Source: CBDFLA01 sp965248915 (GTDB lineage: Bacteria; Pseudomonadota; Alphaproteobacteria; M2410). From it: a stretch of DNA of 64,000 bases. Positions within the stretch are counted from its first letter, which is position 1. Each line of letters opens with the position of its first letter. The stretch spans positions 3,348,001 to 3,412,000 of the forward strand of contig OZ252216.1 in NCBI GenBank assembly GCA_965248915.1, in the 5' to 3' direction. This document shows positions 51,235 through 59,678 of this stretch, piece by piece. The notes under the pieces are model-generated. The model did no database searches. It saw nothing but the letters and a program-made list of their open reading frames with translations, and had not been told where the DNA came from. The translations under genes and the position numbers were made by a program.

Positions 51235-51894
51235 TTAGGGATCGTCGTGAAGAGTCCCAAAGAGCTTGTCGCAAATTGGATAGGTGATGTTGAAATTGTA
51301 CTTCGCCATTAAGGTCTTGTTGTGGTGCGTCGTGTGGTGTTGTCTTAGCGCACTCATGAACGGCAATTTCGATGGCCAGGCGGATTCTTCGATATGATAA
51401 CAAAAGTGCAAGATCTCATAGTTGAGAAAGTAGAGCGCCGATGTGAAAACGAACAAGAATGCCACATTGGGTGAGAACAAGAAGTAAAGCAGTGCACCAA
51501 CGGGTGTCGCGAAACAACCAAAAAAGAAGAACAACATGACCGGTGGAAAAAGGACGGCCTTATAGTCTTTTGAAGAGTCGAATGTTGTCGCTTCTTCGGT
51601 AAAGAAAGAGTGATGTTCAATCGCATGCCGATGATAGAGGAGGCCGAAGAACTTTGTTCGCTTGTGCATCGGCCCTTTGTGCCCCAAATACTCAACCAGA
51701 TTGGCATAGGCGAAAGTTACAGGAAGTGTCGTCCATTCCAAGGCGCTAATGTCTTTGAGCATAATGATCGAAAACACGATCACCGCGAGCGTGACCGAAA
51801 CCGTTGTCGCCAAATGTAGCGGGCCGGAGTAACTCATGGAAATATTGTTTTCACGAAAAGCTCTGCGAGACTTCTCAACTGTTTGCTCTGACAT
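51235..51894 (-). CDS. Fatty-acid hydroxylase/sterol desaturase-family membrane protein
   Basis: A 219-residue polytopic protein with four histidine clusters of the di-iron membrane oxygenase family: EYLGHKGPMH, LYHRHAIEHH, LHFCYH and LRQHHTTHH, separated by hydrophobic helices. Such enzymes hydroxylate or desaturate alkyl chains or sterol rings, using O2 and an electron donor. It stands alone, with 230 bp to the divergent acyl-CoA dehydrogenase operon. A redox partner is not visible nearby. The shorter length is closer to beta-carotene- or ceramide-type hydroxylases than to ERG3. Confidence 0.85.
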   Translation of the reverse strand: MSEQTVEKSRRAFRENNISMSYSGPLHLATTVSVTLAVIVFSIIMLKDISALEWTTLPVTFAYANLVEYLGHKGPMHKRTKFFGLLYHRHAIEHHSFFTEEATTFDSSKDYKAVLFPPVMLFFFFGCFATPVGALLYFLFSPNVAFLFVFTSALYFLNYEILHFCYHIEESAWPSKLPFMSALRQHHTTHHNKTLMAKYNFNITYPICDKLFGTLHDDP

Positions 51895-51982
51895 GGGGCC
51901 TTGTTTCTTGTTGTCTGCTAATCACAAAGATTGGGTACTGGATCCAGTATAGCCTCGGCGAGTATGACAATTTTCATATCGA

Positions 51983-52017
51983 GTCAAGTAATACATGAAA
52001 ACTGAGTAAGACTTGAC
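51983..52017. promoter_or_regulatory. Inverted repeat ahead of the 52-63 kb operon
   Basis: GTCAAGT (51983-51989) and ACTTGAC (52011-52017) are perfect 7-bp arms with 21 bases between. The right arm overlaps TTGACA at 52013-52018, a possible -35 box. This is about 105 bp before the acyl-CoA dehydrogenase start and could be the target of the TetR at 62.0 kb. Confidence 0.4.
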
Positions 52018-52122
52018 AAATTGATTTGACGGGCTCAAGTTCTAATCATGAACAGGTGGTGATGCCACCCTTGCCGTATCCTTTGGCCTGTAGTGCCTTT
52101 GCCCCTTGGGATGGAGCCCGAC

Positions 52123-53265
52123 ATGTTACGACCACCGCTTGAAGAACATGAAATCTTCCGCAATTCGGTGACCGAGTTTGTTGAGCGTGAGGTGAAGCCG
52201 AATGCACTTGAATGGGACCGGGCCGGCGAAGTTCCACGTGAGCTGTTCGAGAAGCTTGCCAGTCTCGGGTTTCTCGGCGTTCGTCTGTCCGAAGATGTCG
52301 GCGGCGCCGGTCTCGACTTTTGGTACACGACCATCCTGTTGCAAGAGCTAATGCGTTGCGGTTTGGTTGGCGTTCCAGTGGCCGTAATGGCCCATGCCGA
52401 GTTCGCCACTAAAGTCATTGATCGCGAAGGATCTGAGGAACTGCGTAAGCGATTTGTCGCTGCCGCGGTGCGAGGAGAGAAAGTCGGATCTCTGGGTGTC
52501 ACCGAACCGGGCGCTGGCAGTGATGTCGCCGCCATACGCACCAAGGCTGTGCGCGACGGCGACGAATATGTGATCAATGGCGCCAAGGTCTTCATCACCA
52601 ATGGGACGATCTCTGATTTCGTCACGACGGCGGTTCGCACAGGTGGTGAAGGATACAAGGGCGTCTCGCTTGTCGTTGTACCAACGGACACGCAAGGGCT
52701 TAGCCGGCGCCGGTTACAGAAAACTGCGACCCATGCCTCAGATACCGCAGAAATCATATTCGACAATGTGCGCGTGCCGGTGGGTAATCTGGTCGGCGAG
52801 GAGGGAAAAGGCTTCCGTTACATTATGCAAGGTTTCGAGGGTGAGCGCTTAGTGCTTTCCGTCATCGCTTGCAGCCAAATGCGGCTGATGTTCGAAGAGG
52901 CGCGTGGATGGGGCCATGACCGTAAGGCTTTCGGTCAGTCATTATTGGGTTTCCAGGTTTGGCAGCACCGCTTGGCCGATGTCATAACCGAAATCGCAGC
53001 CGCAGAAGCGTTGACCCAGCGTGCCATCGAACTCTATGTCGATGGCCAACCGGCCAATGCAGAAATCTCCATGGCCAAGCTTTTCGCGACCGAGAAGGCC
53101 CGTCATGTGGCGCACGAGTGCGCTCAGATTTTCGGCGGTATGGCACTCATGGAGGAGACGTCAATGGCGCGGCTCTACCGCGATTGCATGGGCTTCACCA
53201 TCGGTGCCGGCACCAGTGAAACGATGAGAAACATCATCGCTAAAACGAATGACTTGATGGTCTGA
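52123..53265 (+). CDS. Acyl-CoA dehydrogenase, Glu shifted from the usual position
   Basis: A 380-residue flavoprotein (FAD, inner-cytosolic) with the acyl-CoA dehydrogenase domains: GVTEPGAGSDVAAIRTKAVRDGDEYVINGAKVFITNG in outline, RKAFGQSLLGFQVWQHRLAD and the C-terminal IGAGTSETMRN. The usual catalytic Glu of the EGT motif is Ala. A Glu in FEGERLVLSV at the position used by isovaleryl- and long-chain-type enzymes may serve instead. The ATG at 52123 (GGAG 6 bp upstream) is preferred to a GTG at 52093 or an ATG at 52111. First gene of the plus-strand operon. Confidence 0.92.
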   Translation: MLRPPLEEHEIFRNSVTEFVEREVKPNALEWDRAGEVPRELFEKLASLGFLGVRLSEDVGGAGLDFWYTTILLQELMRCGLVGVPVAVMAHAEFATKVIDREGSEELRKRFVAAAVRGEKVGSLGVTEPGAGSDVAAIRTKAVRDGDEYVINGAKVFITNGTISDFVTTAVRTGGEGYKGVSLVVVPTDTQGLSRRRLQKTATHASDTAEIIFDNVRVPVGNLVGEEGKGFRYIMQGFEGERLVLSVIACSQMRLMFEEARGWGHDRKAFGQSLLGFQVWQHRLADVITEIAAAEALTQRAIELYVDGQPANAEISMAKLFATEKARHVAHECAQIFGGMALMEETSMARLYRDCMGFTIGAGTSETMRNIIAKTNDLMV

Positions 53266-53275
53266 GGGGCGATAA

Positions 53276-54352
53276 ATGGGGCCAAAGAGAGAAATGCTTG
53301 CACATGTCAGCGGTGTCGCCACCGTCGGACCGGTGGTGCACGATCCCCGGTCGATACCTGAGGTCGTCCTTGAAGCGGTTGAAGCTGCGCTCGCTGATGC
53401 CAATCTCACATATGACGACATCGATGCTGTTGTAACGGCGTCGGTGGACCTATTCGATGGACTTACTGCTTCGAACATTGCCGTTACCGAGGTTGTCGGT
53501 GCGGTGATGAAACCTGAAACTCGCATTGCCGCAGATGGACTCTGTGCATTCATACATGGCGTCGCGCAGGTCTGCGCCGGTGCATACAAGACTGTACTCG
53601 TAGTCGCTCACTCAAAGCCATCTCTTTCGAATTTTGATGACATTACCCTTTGGGCCATGGAGCCGGTCTTCTCCCAATCACTGGGTTTGGATTTCAAATC
53701 CGCTGCTGGACTGCAGGCGGCGAACATTGCTGCCCAAGACAAGGATGCTGTGCACCGGTGGGCTGAACTAGTATCTGCGCGCCGTGCCGCAGCCAGCGGC
53801 GGCATTGCTGGTACAGTTTCGGTTCAGGAGGTTCTCGACTCCGAAATTATCGCCTCCCCTCTACGAAAAGAAATGGTAGCGCCTTTTGGAGACGGAGCTT
53901 GTGCGGTTGTCTTGAGCAAAAGCGACCTCTCTCATTCTAATGAGGTGGGAGTTGTTGTCTCAGGTGTAGGTCATGACCTGGCCCCGCACGCTCTCGGCGA
54001 TCGTAATCTGACGAGGCTCGATGGGTTGACGCGTGCATGTAACCGAGCCTATGGCATCGCCGGTATCGAAAAGCCATCAGAGTGTTTTGATCTCGCGGAA
54101 CCGTCCGCAATCTATCCGCATGAAGAGGAGTTGTTTGCATCTGCTGCCGGGTTCGGCCCTGCGGTTTCTCTCTCACCGGGGGGAGGTCTATTCGCAGGCC
54201 ACGTTCCCGTTGCAGCCGGTCTTACACGTTTGGTCGATTGCGTTCGGTTCATTCGCAGCAATAGCGATTGCCACCGCGCCATGGCTCATGGCGCTTGGGG
54301 GCCTGCTGGGCAAGGTCAGGCGGTCACTGTACTCGAAAGGATGATCCCATGA
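53276..54352 (+). CDS. Thiolase-fold protein lacking nucleophilic Cys, first of a pair
   Basis: A 358-residue thiolase-superfamily protein. In the segment that aligns with CASG of thiolases it reads AADG (Ala85 where Cys is expected), and the second catalytic region is SPGGGLFAGHV, with no catalytic Cys. It overlaps the next thiolase-like gene by 4 bp (ATGA). The adjacent tandem DUF35 pair suggests a hetero-oligomer of two thiolase-fold and two OB-fold subunits. The start may also be the ATG at 53294. Probably a non-catalytic or retro-aldol subunit. Confidence 0.83.
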   Translation: MGPKREMLAHVSGVATVGPVVHDPRSIPEVVLEAVEAALADANLTYDDIDAVVTASVDLFDGLTASNIAVTEVVGAVMKPETRIAADGLCAFIHGVAQVCAGAYKTVLVVAHSKPSLSNFDDITLWAMEPVFSQSLGLDFKSAAGLQAANIAAQDKDAVHRWAELVSARRAAASGGIAGTVSVQEVLDSEIIASPLRKEMVAPFGDGACAVVLSKSDLSHSNEVGVVVSGVGHDLAPHALGDRNLTRLDGLTRACNRAYGIAGIEKPSECFDLAEPSAIYPHEEELFASAAGFGPAVSLSPGGGLFAGHVPVAAGLTRLVDCVRFIRSNSDCHRAMAHGAWGPAGQGQAVTVLERMIP

Positions 54353-55503
54353 AGCGCGTCGGTATCATCGGCACCGGTCAAACCAAACATACGCGCCTGC
54401 GCGACGATGTGAATCAGTCCGAACTTGTGCGTGAAGCTGCAGCACGGGCTCTCAGCGATGCTGGTATAGATTCTCACGAAATTGATGCCGTCGTAATATC
54501 AAACATGGAGCTTTTTGAAGGCCGCGCGTTTCCCGAGTTGTGGGTCGGGGAGGGTGCCTTTGCATTGGGCAAGCCATGCATGAAAGTAGCGACAGGCGGA
54601 ACGTCCGGCACAAGTTCCTGCATTGCAGGTTACCATCAAGTGGCTTCCGGCCTATTTGACATTGTTCTCGTCGTTGGATTCGAGAAACACTCCGAAGGCC
54701 ACACTCAAGCTGGTATGGCCCTCGTCGATCCATTTTGGGATCGAGCCGTTGCCTCCGGCGCCCTTGGAAATTTCGCACTTTCAATATCGCAATACATGGC
54801 CGAGCGTGGTGTCACAGAAGACCATGCTGCCAAAGTTGCCGTGAAAGCGAGACGCAATGGGGCGCTCAATCCGCACGCCCATTTGCAGAATGCGGATGTG
54901 ACGATTGAGGATGTCTTGCAATCGAAGATGTTGGCCTATCCGGTTCGCATGCTTGACATGTGTCCTCAGTCGGATGGTGCATGTGCCATTGTTTTGGCGA
55001 GTGAAGACCGCGCGGAAGCTCTCTGCGATCGCCCGGCATGGATTGAGGCCGCCGCAACCCGCCATCAGCAACCCTATATCGGCGACATAGAGCGTCGTCT
55101 GGTGACAATGGAAACCCTGCGAGATGCAGCACGCGAAGTATATGACAAAGCCGGTATCACGGATCCATTGCACGACTTCGACGTAGCGGAAATCTATGAG
55201 CCTACGACCTACGCCGAACTCGCCTGGTATGAGGCCCTTGGTTTTTGTCAGGAAGGTAAGGCGGGAGATCTGATTGATAGTGGCATCACCGAAATTGGTG
55301 GAACGATGCCGGTCAATCCGTCGGGCGGTGTATTGTGTGCCAATCCGGTTGGGGCCACTGGGGTCGTTCGGATTGCCGAGGCTGCAAAGCAGATCCTGGG
55401 ACGAGCAGGAGACTATCAAATCGATGGTGCGACCACTGCGTTGGCCACAGGCTACGGTGTTTATGCTTGGGCTGATGCAATGATCTTGCGGGGGGCGGCA
55501 TGA
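54349..55503 (+). CDS. Thiolase-fold protein lacking nucleophilic Cys, second of a pair (Ltp-like)
   Basis: A 384-residue protein with the thiolase fold (MKRVGIIGTGQTKHTRL, ALSDAGIDSHEIDAVVISNM, NPSGGVLCANPVGATGVVRIAEA). The position of the active-site Cys is Gly84 in ATGGTSG. The start is the ATG at 54349, overlapping the previous gene's stop as ATGA; the open frame from 54268 is ignored. The C-terminus keeps a Cys in GGVLCANPVG, close to but not identical with the second catalytic Cys of true thiolases. With its paralogue and two DUF35 genes it forms a four-gene block with 4-bp overlaps throughout. Confidence 0.87.
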   Translation: MKRVGIIGTGQTKHTRLRDDVNQSELVREAAARALSDAGIDSHEIDAVVISNMELFEGRAFPELWVGEGAFALGKPCMKVATGGTSGTSSCIAGYHQVASGLFDIVLVVGFEKHSEGHTQAGMALVDPFWDRAVASGALGNFALSISQYMAERGVTEDHAAKVAVKARRNGALNPHAHLQNADVTIEDVLQSKMLAYPVRMLDMCPQSDGACAIVLASEDRAEALCDRPAWIEAAATRHQQPYIGDIERRLVTMETLRDAAREVYDKAGITDPLHDFDVAEIYEPTTYAELAWYEALGFCQEGKAGDLIDSGITEIGGTMPVNPSGGVLCANPVGATGVVRIAEAAKQILGRAGDYQIDGATTALATGYGVYAWADAMILRGAA

Positions 55504-55952
55504 CCGGCGGCAGGACCATTACCCACGAAATGAACTTGACTTGGGCCTATGCGTCAGGCGCCGCTATGGAACGGTTCAGTGAGGGATTGAAGGCGCGGCG
55601 CATTGAGGCGATAAAGTGTGGCAACTGCAATCGACGATACTTGCCACCTCGCCCCTTCTGCGGTCGTTGCAACGAGCGTATTGCCGAGTGGGTGCCTGTG
55701 GCCGATGAGGGTGTACTTGAGGCCTGGACGGTAATGTATCTACCCATCATCGATGGGCGCACCGGCGAGATGCGCGAACCGCCCTACGGCATGGGACTTA
55801 TCCGCCTCGATGGTGCAGATACCACACTTAACCACTACTTGGCAGAAAGCGATCCGCAGACCTTGGCCGTTGGACAACGTGTCCGTGCCGTTTGGCGCGA
55901 CGAACTTCACGGTGCCATGGATGATATCTTGCACTTTGAGGTGATGCGATGA
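55500..55952 (+). CDS. DUF35 zinc-ribbon/OB-fold protein, first of a pair
   Basis: A 150-residue DUF35 protein. The zinc ribbon is CGNCNRRYLPPRPFCGRCNE (about residues 40-59), followed by an OB fold (GVLEAWTVMYLPI, PPYGMGLIRLDGAD, VGQRVRAVWRDE). It overlaps the thiolase-like gene by ATGA. An N-terminal extension of about 20 residues (MTGGRTITHEMNLTWAYASG) is not seen in its neighbour. It is probably the CoA-ester binding/shuttle partner of one of the thiolase-like proteins. Confidence 0.87.
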   Translation: MTGGRTITHEMNLTWAYASGAAMERFSEGLKARRIEAIKCGNCNRRYLPPRPFCGRCNERIAEWVPVADEGVLEAWTVMYLPIIDGRTGEMREPPYGMGLIRLDGADTTLNHYLAESDPQTLAVGQRVRAVWRDELHGAMDDILHFEVMR

Positions 55953-56362
55953 TCCGCGAGGGAAGCATAAAACTCCCCTTTGCTTTCGCGGTAGGCGAGG
56001 CGGCGAGTAAGGTCCTTGAGGCGATAGAGGAGCGGCAGGAGATATTGGGGTCTCACTGTTTCGCCTGCGATGAGGTTTTCGCTCCCGCACGTTCTTTTTG
56101 TCCCGGATGCGGAACATCCGACCTGACAACACGGCTGGTCGGCCCGGGGGGAACTCTTCGGGCGTGGACAGATGTGCCAGGGCGGGGGGTCTTCGGTCTC
56201 ATTTTGCTCGATGGTGCAAGTCGCCCTTGGGTTCACAACCTGATTGGAGACCGTAACCAATTTGGCGTCGGTGTGCGGGTTGAAGCACGCTTCAGCCCAA
56301 TTCAGGGAGATCCGAGTAAAGCGGCACTTGTCGGGTTCGAGCATATGGAGGCCGCACAATGA
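55949..56362 (+). CDS. DUF35 zinc-ribbon/OB-fold protein, second of a pair
   Basis: A 137-residue DUF35 protein with zinc ribbon CFACDEVFAPARSFCPGCGT (about residues 37-56) and an OB fold (GTLRAWTDVPG, FGLILLDGAS, GVRVEARFSP). It overlaps its neighbours by 4 bp on both sides. It is clearly diverged from the preceding DUF35 protein, so each may pair with a different thiolase-like subunit. Confidence 0.86.
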   Translation: MIREGSIKLPFAFAVGEAASKVLEAIEERQEILGSHCFACDEVFAPARSFCPGCGTSDLTTRLVGPGGTLRAWTDVPGRGVFGLILLDGASRPWVHNLIGDRNQFGVGVRVEARFSPIQGDPSKAALVGFEHMEAAQ

Positions 56363-57150
56363 CAGTTCGCACCGAACGTCAAGACGGAACACTGATTGTC
56401 ACAATTGATCGACCCGAAGCGCGAAATGCCCTCAATGCTGAGGCGCGGCAGAGGTTAAACGAAGCCTGGTTGGCGTTTCGAGACGATGACGATTTGCGGG
56501 TCGCTATACTTACCGGCGCCGGAGACAAGAGTTTCTGTGCTGGGGCTGATTTGAAGGAAATGGGCGACTACTACAAGTCCATGACGCCAATCGAACGCCG
56601 CGAACGAGGCGAACGAGAGGTGGGACTTGGGGGGCTTACGCGCAATTTCGATGCCCGCAAACCCATCATCGCGGCGATCAACGGTCACTGCTTGGCTGGT
56701 GGACTGGAGCTGGCCTTAGCATGTGACATTAGGATTGCCGTATCCCACGCGACCTTCGGACTACCTGAGGTTAAGCGTGGCATATTGCCCGGCGCAGGCG
56801 GCACACAGCGATTGCCACGAAGCGTTCCGTTTGGCGTTGCGCTTGAGATGATCCTAACAGGCGCACCGATCTCGATTGATGACGCGCTCAATTGGGGACT
56901 TGTTAGCCATGTCGTTGAGTCGGAGAGGCTGCTCGATGAAGCGCTTCGCATCGCCTCGTTAATTGCCGCTAACGGCCCGCTTGCAGTGCGCGCCGCGCGT
57001 GATGCCGTCTATCAAGGGATTTCTTTGCCACTCGTTGAAGCGCTGCGACTCGAGCAATTCCATGCCGAACCTTTGCGTCAAACGCAAGACGCGCAAGAAG
57101 GCGTGCGTGCCTTCATCGAAAAACGCGTCCCGAAATTCAAAGGAAGATAG
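56359..57150 (+). CDS. Enoyl-CoA hydratase (crotonase fold, both catalytic Glu present)
   Basis: A 263-residue crotonase with the complete signature: SFCAGADLKEMG (oxyanion hole), CLAGGLELALACDIRIAV (first Glu), FGLPEVKRGILPGAGGTQRLPRS (second Glu). It should hydrate an enoyl-CoA made by the operon's acyl-CoA dehydrogenases. It overlaps the DUF35 gene by 4 bp and is followed 4 bp later by a second crotonase of a different type. Confidence 0.93.
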   Translation: MTVRTERQDGTLIVTIDRPEARNALNAEARQRLNEAWLAFRDDDDLRVAILTGAGDKSFCAGADLKEMGDYYKSMTPIERRERGEREVGLGGLTRNFDARKPIIAAINGHCLAGGLELALACDIRIAVSHATFGLPEVKRGILPGAGGTQRLPRSVPFGVALEMILTGAPISIDDALNWGLVSHVVESERLLDEALRIASLIAANGPLAVRAARDAVYQGISLPLVEALRLEQFHAEPLRQTQDAQEGVRAFIEKRVPKFKGR

Positions 57151-57154
57151 CGAT

Positions 57155-57934
57155 ATGGTCAACCAACACATAAAAACCACCTCAGAGAATCGAATTCTTC
57201 GCATTACCTTGAACCGACCCGACATTTTGAATGCGCTGAATGCAGAAATGTTGGAAGAAATCCATGCCGCCGTGATAGCCGCCGAAGCAGATGAATCTGT
57301 TCGCGTTCTGTTAGTCGACTCTGCGAGCGATCGATCTTTTTCCGCTGGAATTGATGTTGCCTATGTCAAGGACATGGATGCCTTTGGCTCGCGCGCCATG
57401 GGTCAGCTGCTTCATAAGGTTTTCTTAGGCCTTAGGACTGTGAAGAAGCCTGTCGTTTGTTCGATCGATGGCCTGTGTTTAGGCGCCGGCCTTGAGCTTG
57501 CACTGTCTTGCGATTTCATGATCGCGTCGGATCGTTCACGCTTTGGATTACCTAACATTCATCGCGGTATTCCCGCCATCGTCGAAGCTGCAATACTTCC
57601 TATCGCCATTGGCATCCAGGGCACGCGTGAACTCTGTTATTTGGGTGAGTTTTGGGATGCTGAAAAGGCCGAGCGCCGTGGGCTCGTGCAAGCGATTCAT
57701 GCATCCAAAAATCTCGCGCAAGAAGTCGACACGCTTTGTCGGACTCTTGCGGAAAAGAGCCCCTTCGCGCTTGAGACCCAAAAAGAAATTATTCACAAAT
57801 GGATGACGACAGATCTTGAGAGTGCCATCGACTTCTCGATCAATACAGTGGGGTTGAACTGGCTCACCAAGGATCAAAAGGAAGGCATGCAATCGTTTGT
57901 CGACAAGAGGTCGGCTAAGTTCAAAGGGGAGTGA
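57155..57934 (+). CDS. Crotonase-fold protein lacking the second catalytic Glu
   Basis: A 259-residue crotonase. The oxyanion region reads RSFSAGIDVAY. The first Glu is present (Glu114 in GAGLELALSCDF), but the second is replaced by Asn134 in FGLPNIHRGIPAIVEAAILP, and the TQRLPR block is lost. It may be an isomerase, a C-C hydrolase of the 6-oxocamphor-hydrolase type, or another non-hydratase member. The start is the ATG at 57155. The frame open from 56963 overlaps the previous gene and is not used. Confidence 0.88.
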   Translation: MVNQHIKTTSENRILRITLNRPDILNALNAEMLEEIHAAVIAAEADESVRVLLVDSASDRSFSAGIDVAYVKDMDAFGSRAMGQLLHKVFLGLRTVKKPVVCSIDGLCLGAGLELALSCDFMIASDRSRFGLPNIHRGIPAIVEAAILPIAIGIQGTRELCYLGEFWDAEKAERRGLVQAIHASKNLAQEVDTLCRTLAEKSPFALETQKEIIHKWMTTDLESAIDFSINTVGLNWLTKDQKEGMQSFVDKRSAKFKGE

Positions 57935-57939
57935 AGTTT

Positions 57940-58815
57940 ATGACAAAGACCATCATCACTTGCGCTCTCACGGGGGCACAACAGGGCAAGGAAGCCAATC
58001 CCGCACTACCCGAACAACCGCAAGAGATTATCGAGGCGGGTATCGGAGCATGGCGGGCTGGTGCTGCAATCCTACACATTCACGCACGCGACAAACAGGG
58101 CAAAGCCTCAAGCGACGTTGATACGTTGCGCACCATTGTCAATGGCTTGAAAGAGAGCGGGTGCGATGCAGTAATCAACCTAAGCACTGGGGGTGCCATT
58201 GCTGGATTGCCGTTAGATGAGCGCATTCGATGTGTCCCAGAATTGAAGCCAGAGATTGGCTCTTTTAGTGTTGGTGGTGGGTCGTTGCTTGGGCGATACG
58301 ATACTACTGATGGCGAGTGGCGCGGCGATCGATTTGTTCCGCTGTTTTCGTCCCATAGCGAACTCGAACGCGTGGCGAAGATATTTCAAGAAAATGATGT
58401 TCGCCCCGAACTCGAAGTCTATCACTCCGGCATGTTGAACAATATCGCTGCACTCAAAGATCGTGGCGTTCTTGATCAGCCTCTGCTTGCCAATATCGTG
58501 ATGGGCATTCCGGGAGAAACCACGAAGGCGGAAGTAAAGAACCTCCTTTATATGGTTGAGGGCCTGCCACAAGACACACAGTGGCTGGTTTCCGCAATTG
58601 GGGCTCGCAATCATTTTCGTATGTTGGGCGCGGTGGTCTCTATGGGAGGCCATGTCCGTGTCGGGCTTGAAGACAATGTCTACATTTCGGCAGGCAAGCT
58701 TGCCTCATCTAATGCCGAGCTCGTGGAAAAAGCTGTGCGCATACTGCGCGAACTGGGCGCCGATCCTGCCAGTCCTGAAGATACGCGGGACATATTGAAA
58801 CTTCCAAGGAGATAG
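57940..58815 (+). CDS. BKACE-family beta-keto acid cleavage enzyme (DUF849)
   Basis: A 291-residue TIM-barrel enzyme of the 3-keto-5-aminohexanoate cleavage (Kce)/BKACE family. These zinc enzymes split a beta-keto acid with acetyl-CoA, giving acetoacetate and a new acyl-CoA. The zinc motif HIHARD is at about residues 47-52, with TGG/STGGAI, PELEVYHSGML, GNHFRM-like ARNHFRMLGA and HVRVGLEDN further on. The ATG at 57940, with GGGGAG 8 bp upstream, is preferred to a GTG at 57931. In this operon it would release a two- or four-carbon piece after ring or chain opening. Confidence 0.92.
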   Translation: MTKTIITCALTGAQQGKEANPALPEQPQEIIEAGIGAWRAGAAILHIHARDKQGKASSDVDTLRTIVNGLKESGCDAVINLSTGGAIAGLPLDERIRCVPELKPEIGSFSVGGGSLLGRYDTTDGEWRGDRFVPLFSSHSELERVAKIFQENDVRPELEVYHSGMLNNIAALKDRGVLDQPLLANIVMGIPGETTKAEVKNLLYMVEGLPQDTQWLVSAIGARNHFRMLGAVVSMGGHVRVGLEDNVYISAGKLASSNAELVEKAVRILRELGADPASPEDTRDILKLPRR

Positions 58816-58820
58816 GACAC

Positions 58821-59675
58821 ATGACACGGAAAAAGATCGCCATTGATGCATGGGCAACATATGTCAGCCCTGAAGGGGCGACGCGGTGGCCGGAAGAGTT
58901 CATTCACATCTTCAATAAGTACCGATCACCCAAAATCATGACAGAAGGTCAACCGGTTGAAAATATGATTGCGGAAATGGACGAGGCCGGGGTCGATAAG
59001 ATCATCTTGTCCTCGTTTTATTACAAAGGCGATCCGGTCATGACCAATGAGGAAGTCTCAGTTCTGGCCAAAGACTATCCTGACCGATTCATTCCGGCCG
59101 GAACCGTCAACGTCATGGACAAACCGATGAAGGTTGCGGCAGACGTGGAGTATCTAGTCAAGGAACTTGGCATGTGCTGCATTCGGCTTGAGCCCTACAT
59201 GTATGGAGACGGCATGACCGGGCTGGCGCCGAACGACAAGCACTACTGGCCGGTTTACATTAAGTGCTCTGAGCTGGGTGTGCCGGTAGCTCTACAGGTT
59301 GGTCATACAGGACCCCTGCTTCCGTCGGAATGTGGGCGGCCCATCTATCTCGACGAAGTGGCGCTTGCCTTCCCTGATCTCACAATCATCGGCTGTCATC
59401 TCGGTCAACCTTGGCATGAAGAGATGATGACCCTGGCCTGGAAGCATCCCAATGTCTACGTTGAAACTTCTGCGCGGGGTCCACGGCAATGGCCACAGAA
59501 CTTCATCGAGTACGTCAAGTCTTGGGGGCAAGACAAGGTGATTTGGGCCACTGACTACCCGCTACTTACTTTCGACCGTACCTTGAGCGAGCTTGAGGAT
59601 TTGGGTGTGTCAGATGAGATCTATCGCAAGGTCACCCGCGACAACCTCATTCGCGCCTTTGGATTGGATCTTTAG
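58821..59675 (+). CDS. Amidohydrolase-related (ACMSD-type) protein without the N-terminal HxH
   Basis: A 284-residue protein of the Amidohydrolase_2 family (ACMSD, gamma-resorcylate decarboxylase and lactonase relatives). Family parts are LQVGHTGPLLPSE, TIIGCHLGQPWHEEMM, NVYVETSARGP and WATDYPLLTFDRTL near the C-terminus. The metal-binding DxHxH normally found at the start of strand 1 reads DAWAT (residues 9-13). Other His residues and the Asp remain. It could be a metal-poor or non-hydrolytic variant, or bind metal differently. It lies 5 bp after BKACE. Confidence 0.85.
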   Translation: MTRKKIAIDAWATYVSPEGATRWPEEFIHIFNKYRSPKIMTEGQPVENMIAEMDEAGVDKIILSSFYYKGDPVMTNEEVSVLAKDYPDRFIPAGTVNVMDKPMKVAADVEYLVKELGMCCIRLEPYMYGDGMTGLAPNDKHYWPVYIKCSELGVPVALQVGHTGPLLPSECGRPIYLDEVALAFPDLTIIGCHLGQPWHEEMMTLAWKHPNVYVETSARGPRQWPQNFIEYVKSWGQDKVIWATDYPLLTFDRTLSELEDLGVSDEIYRKVTRDNLIRAFGLDL

Positions 59676-59678
59676 GAG

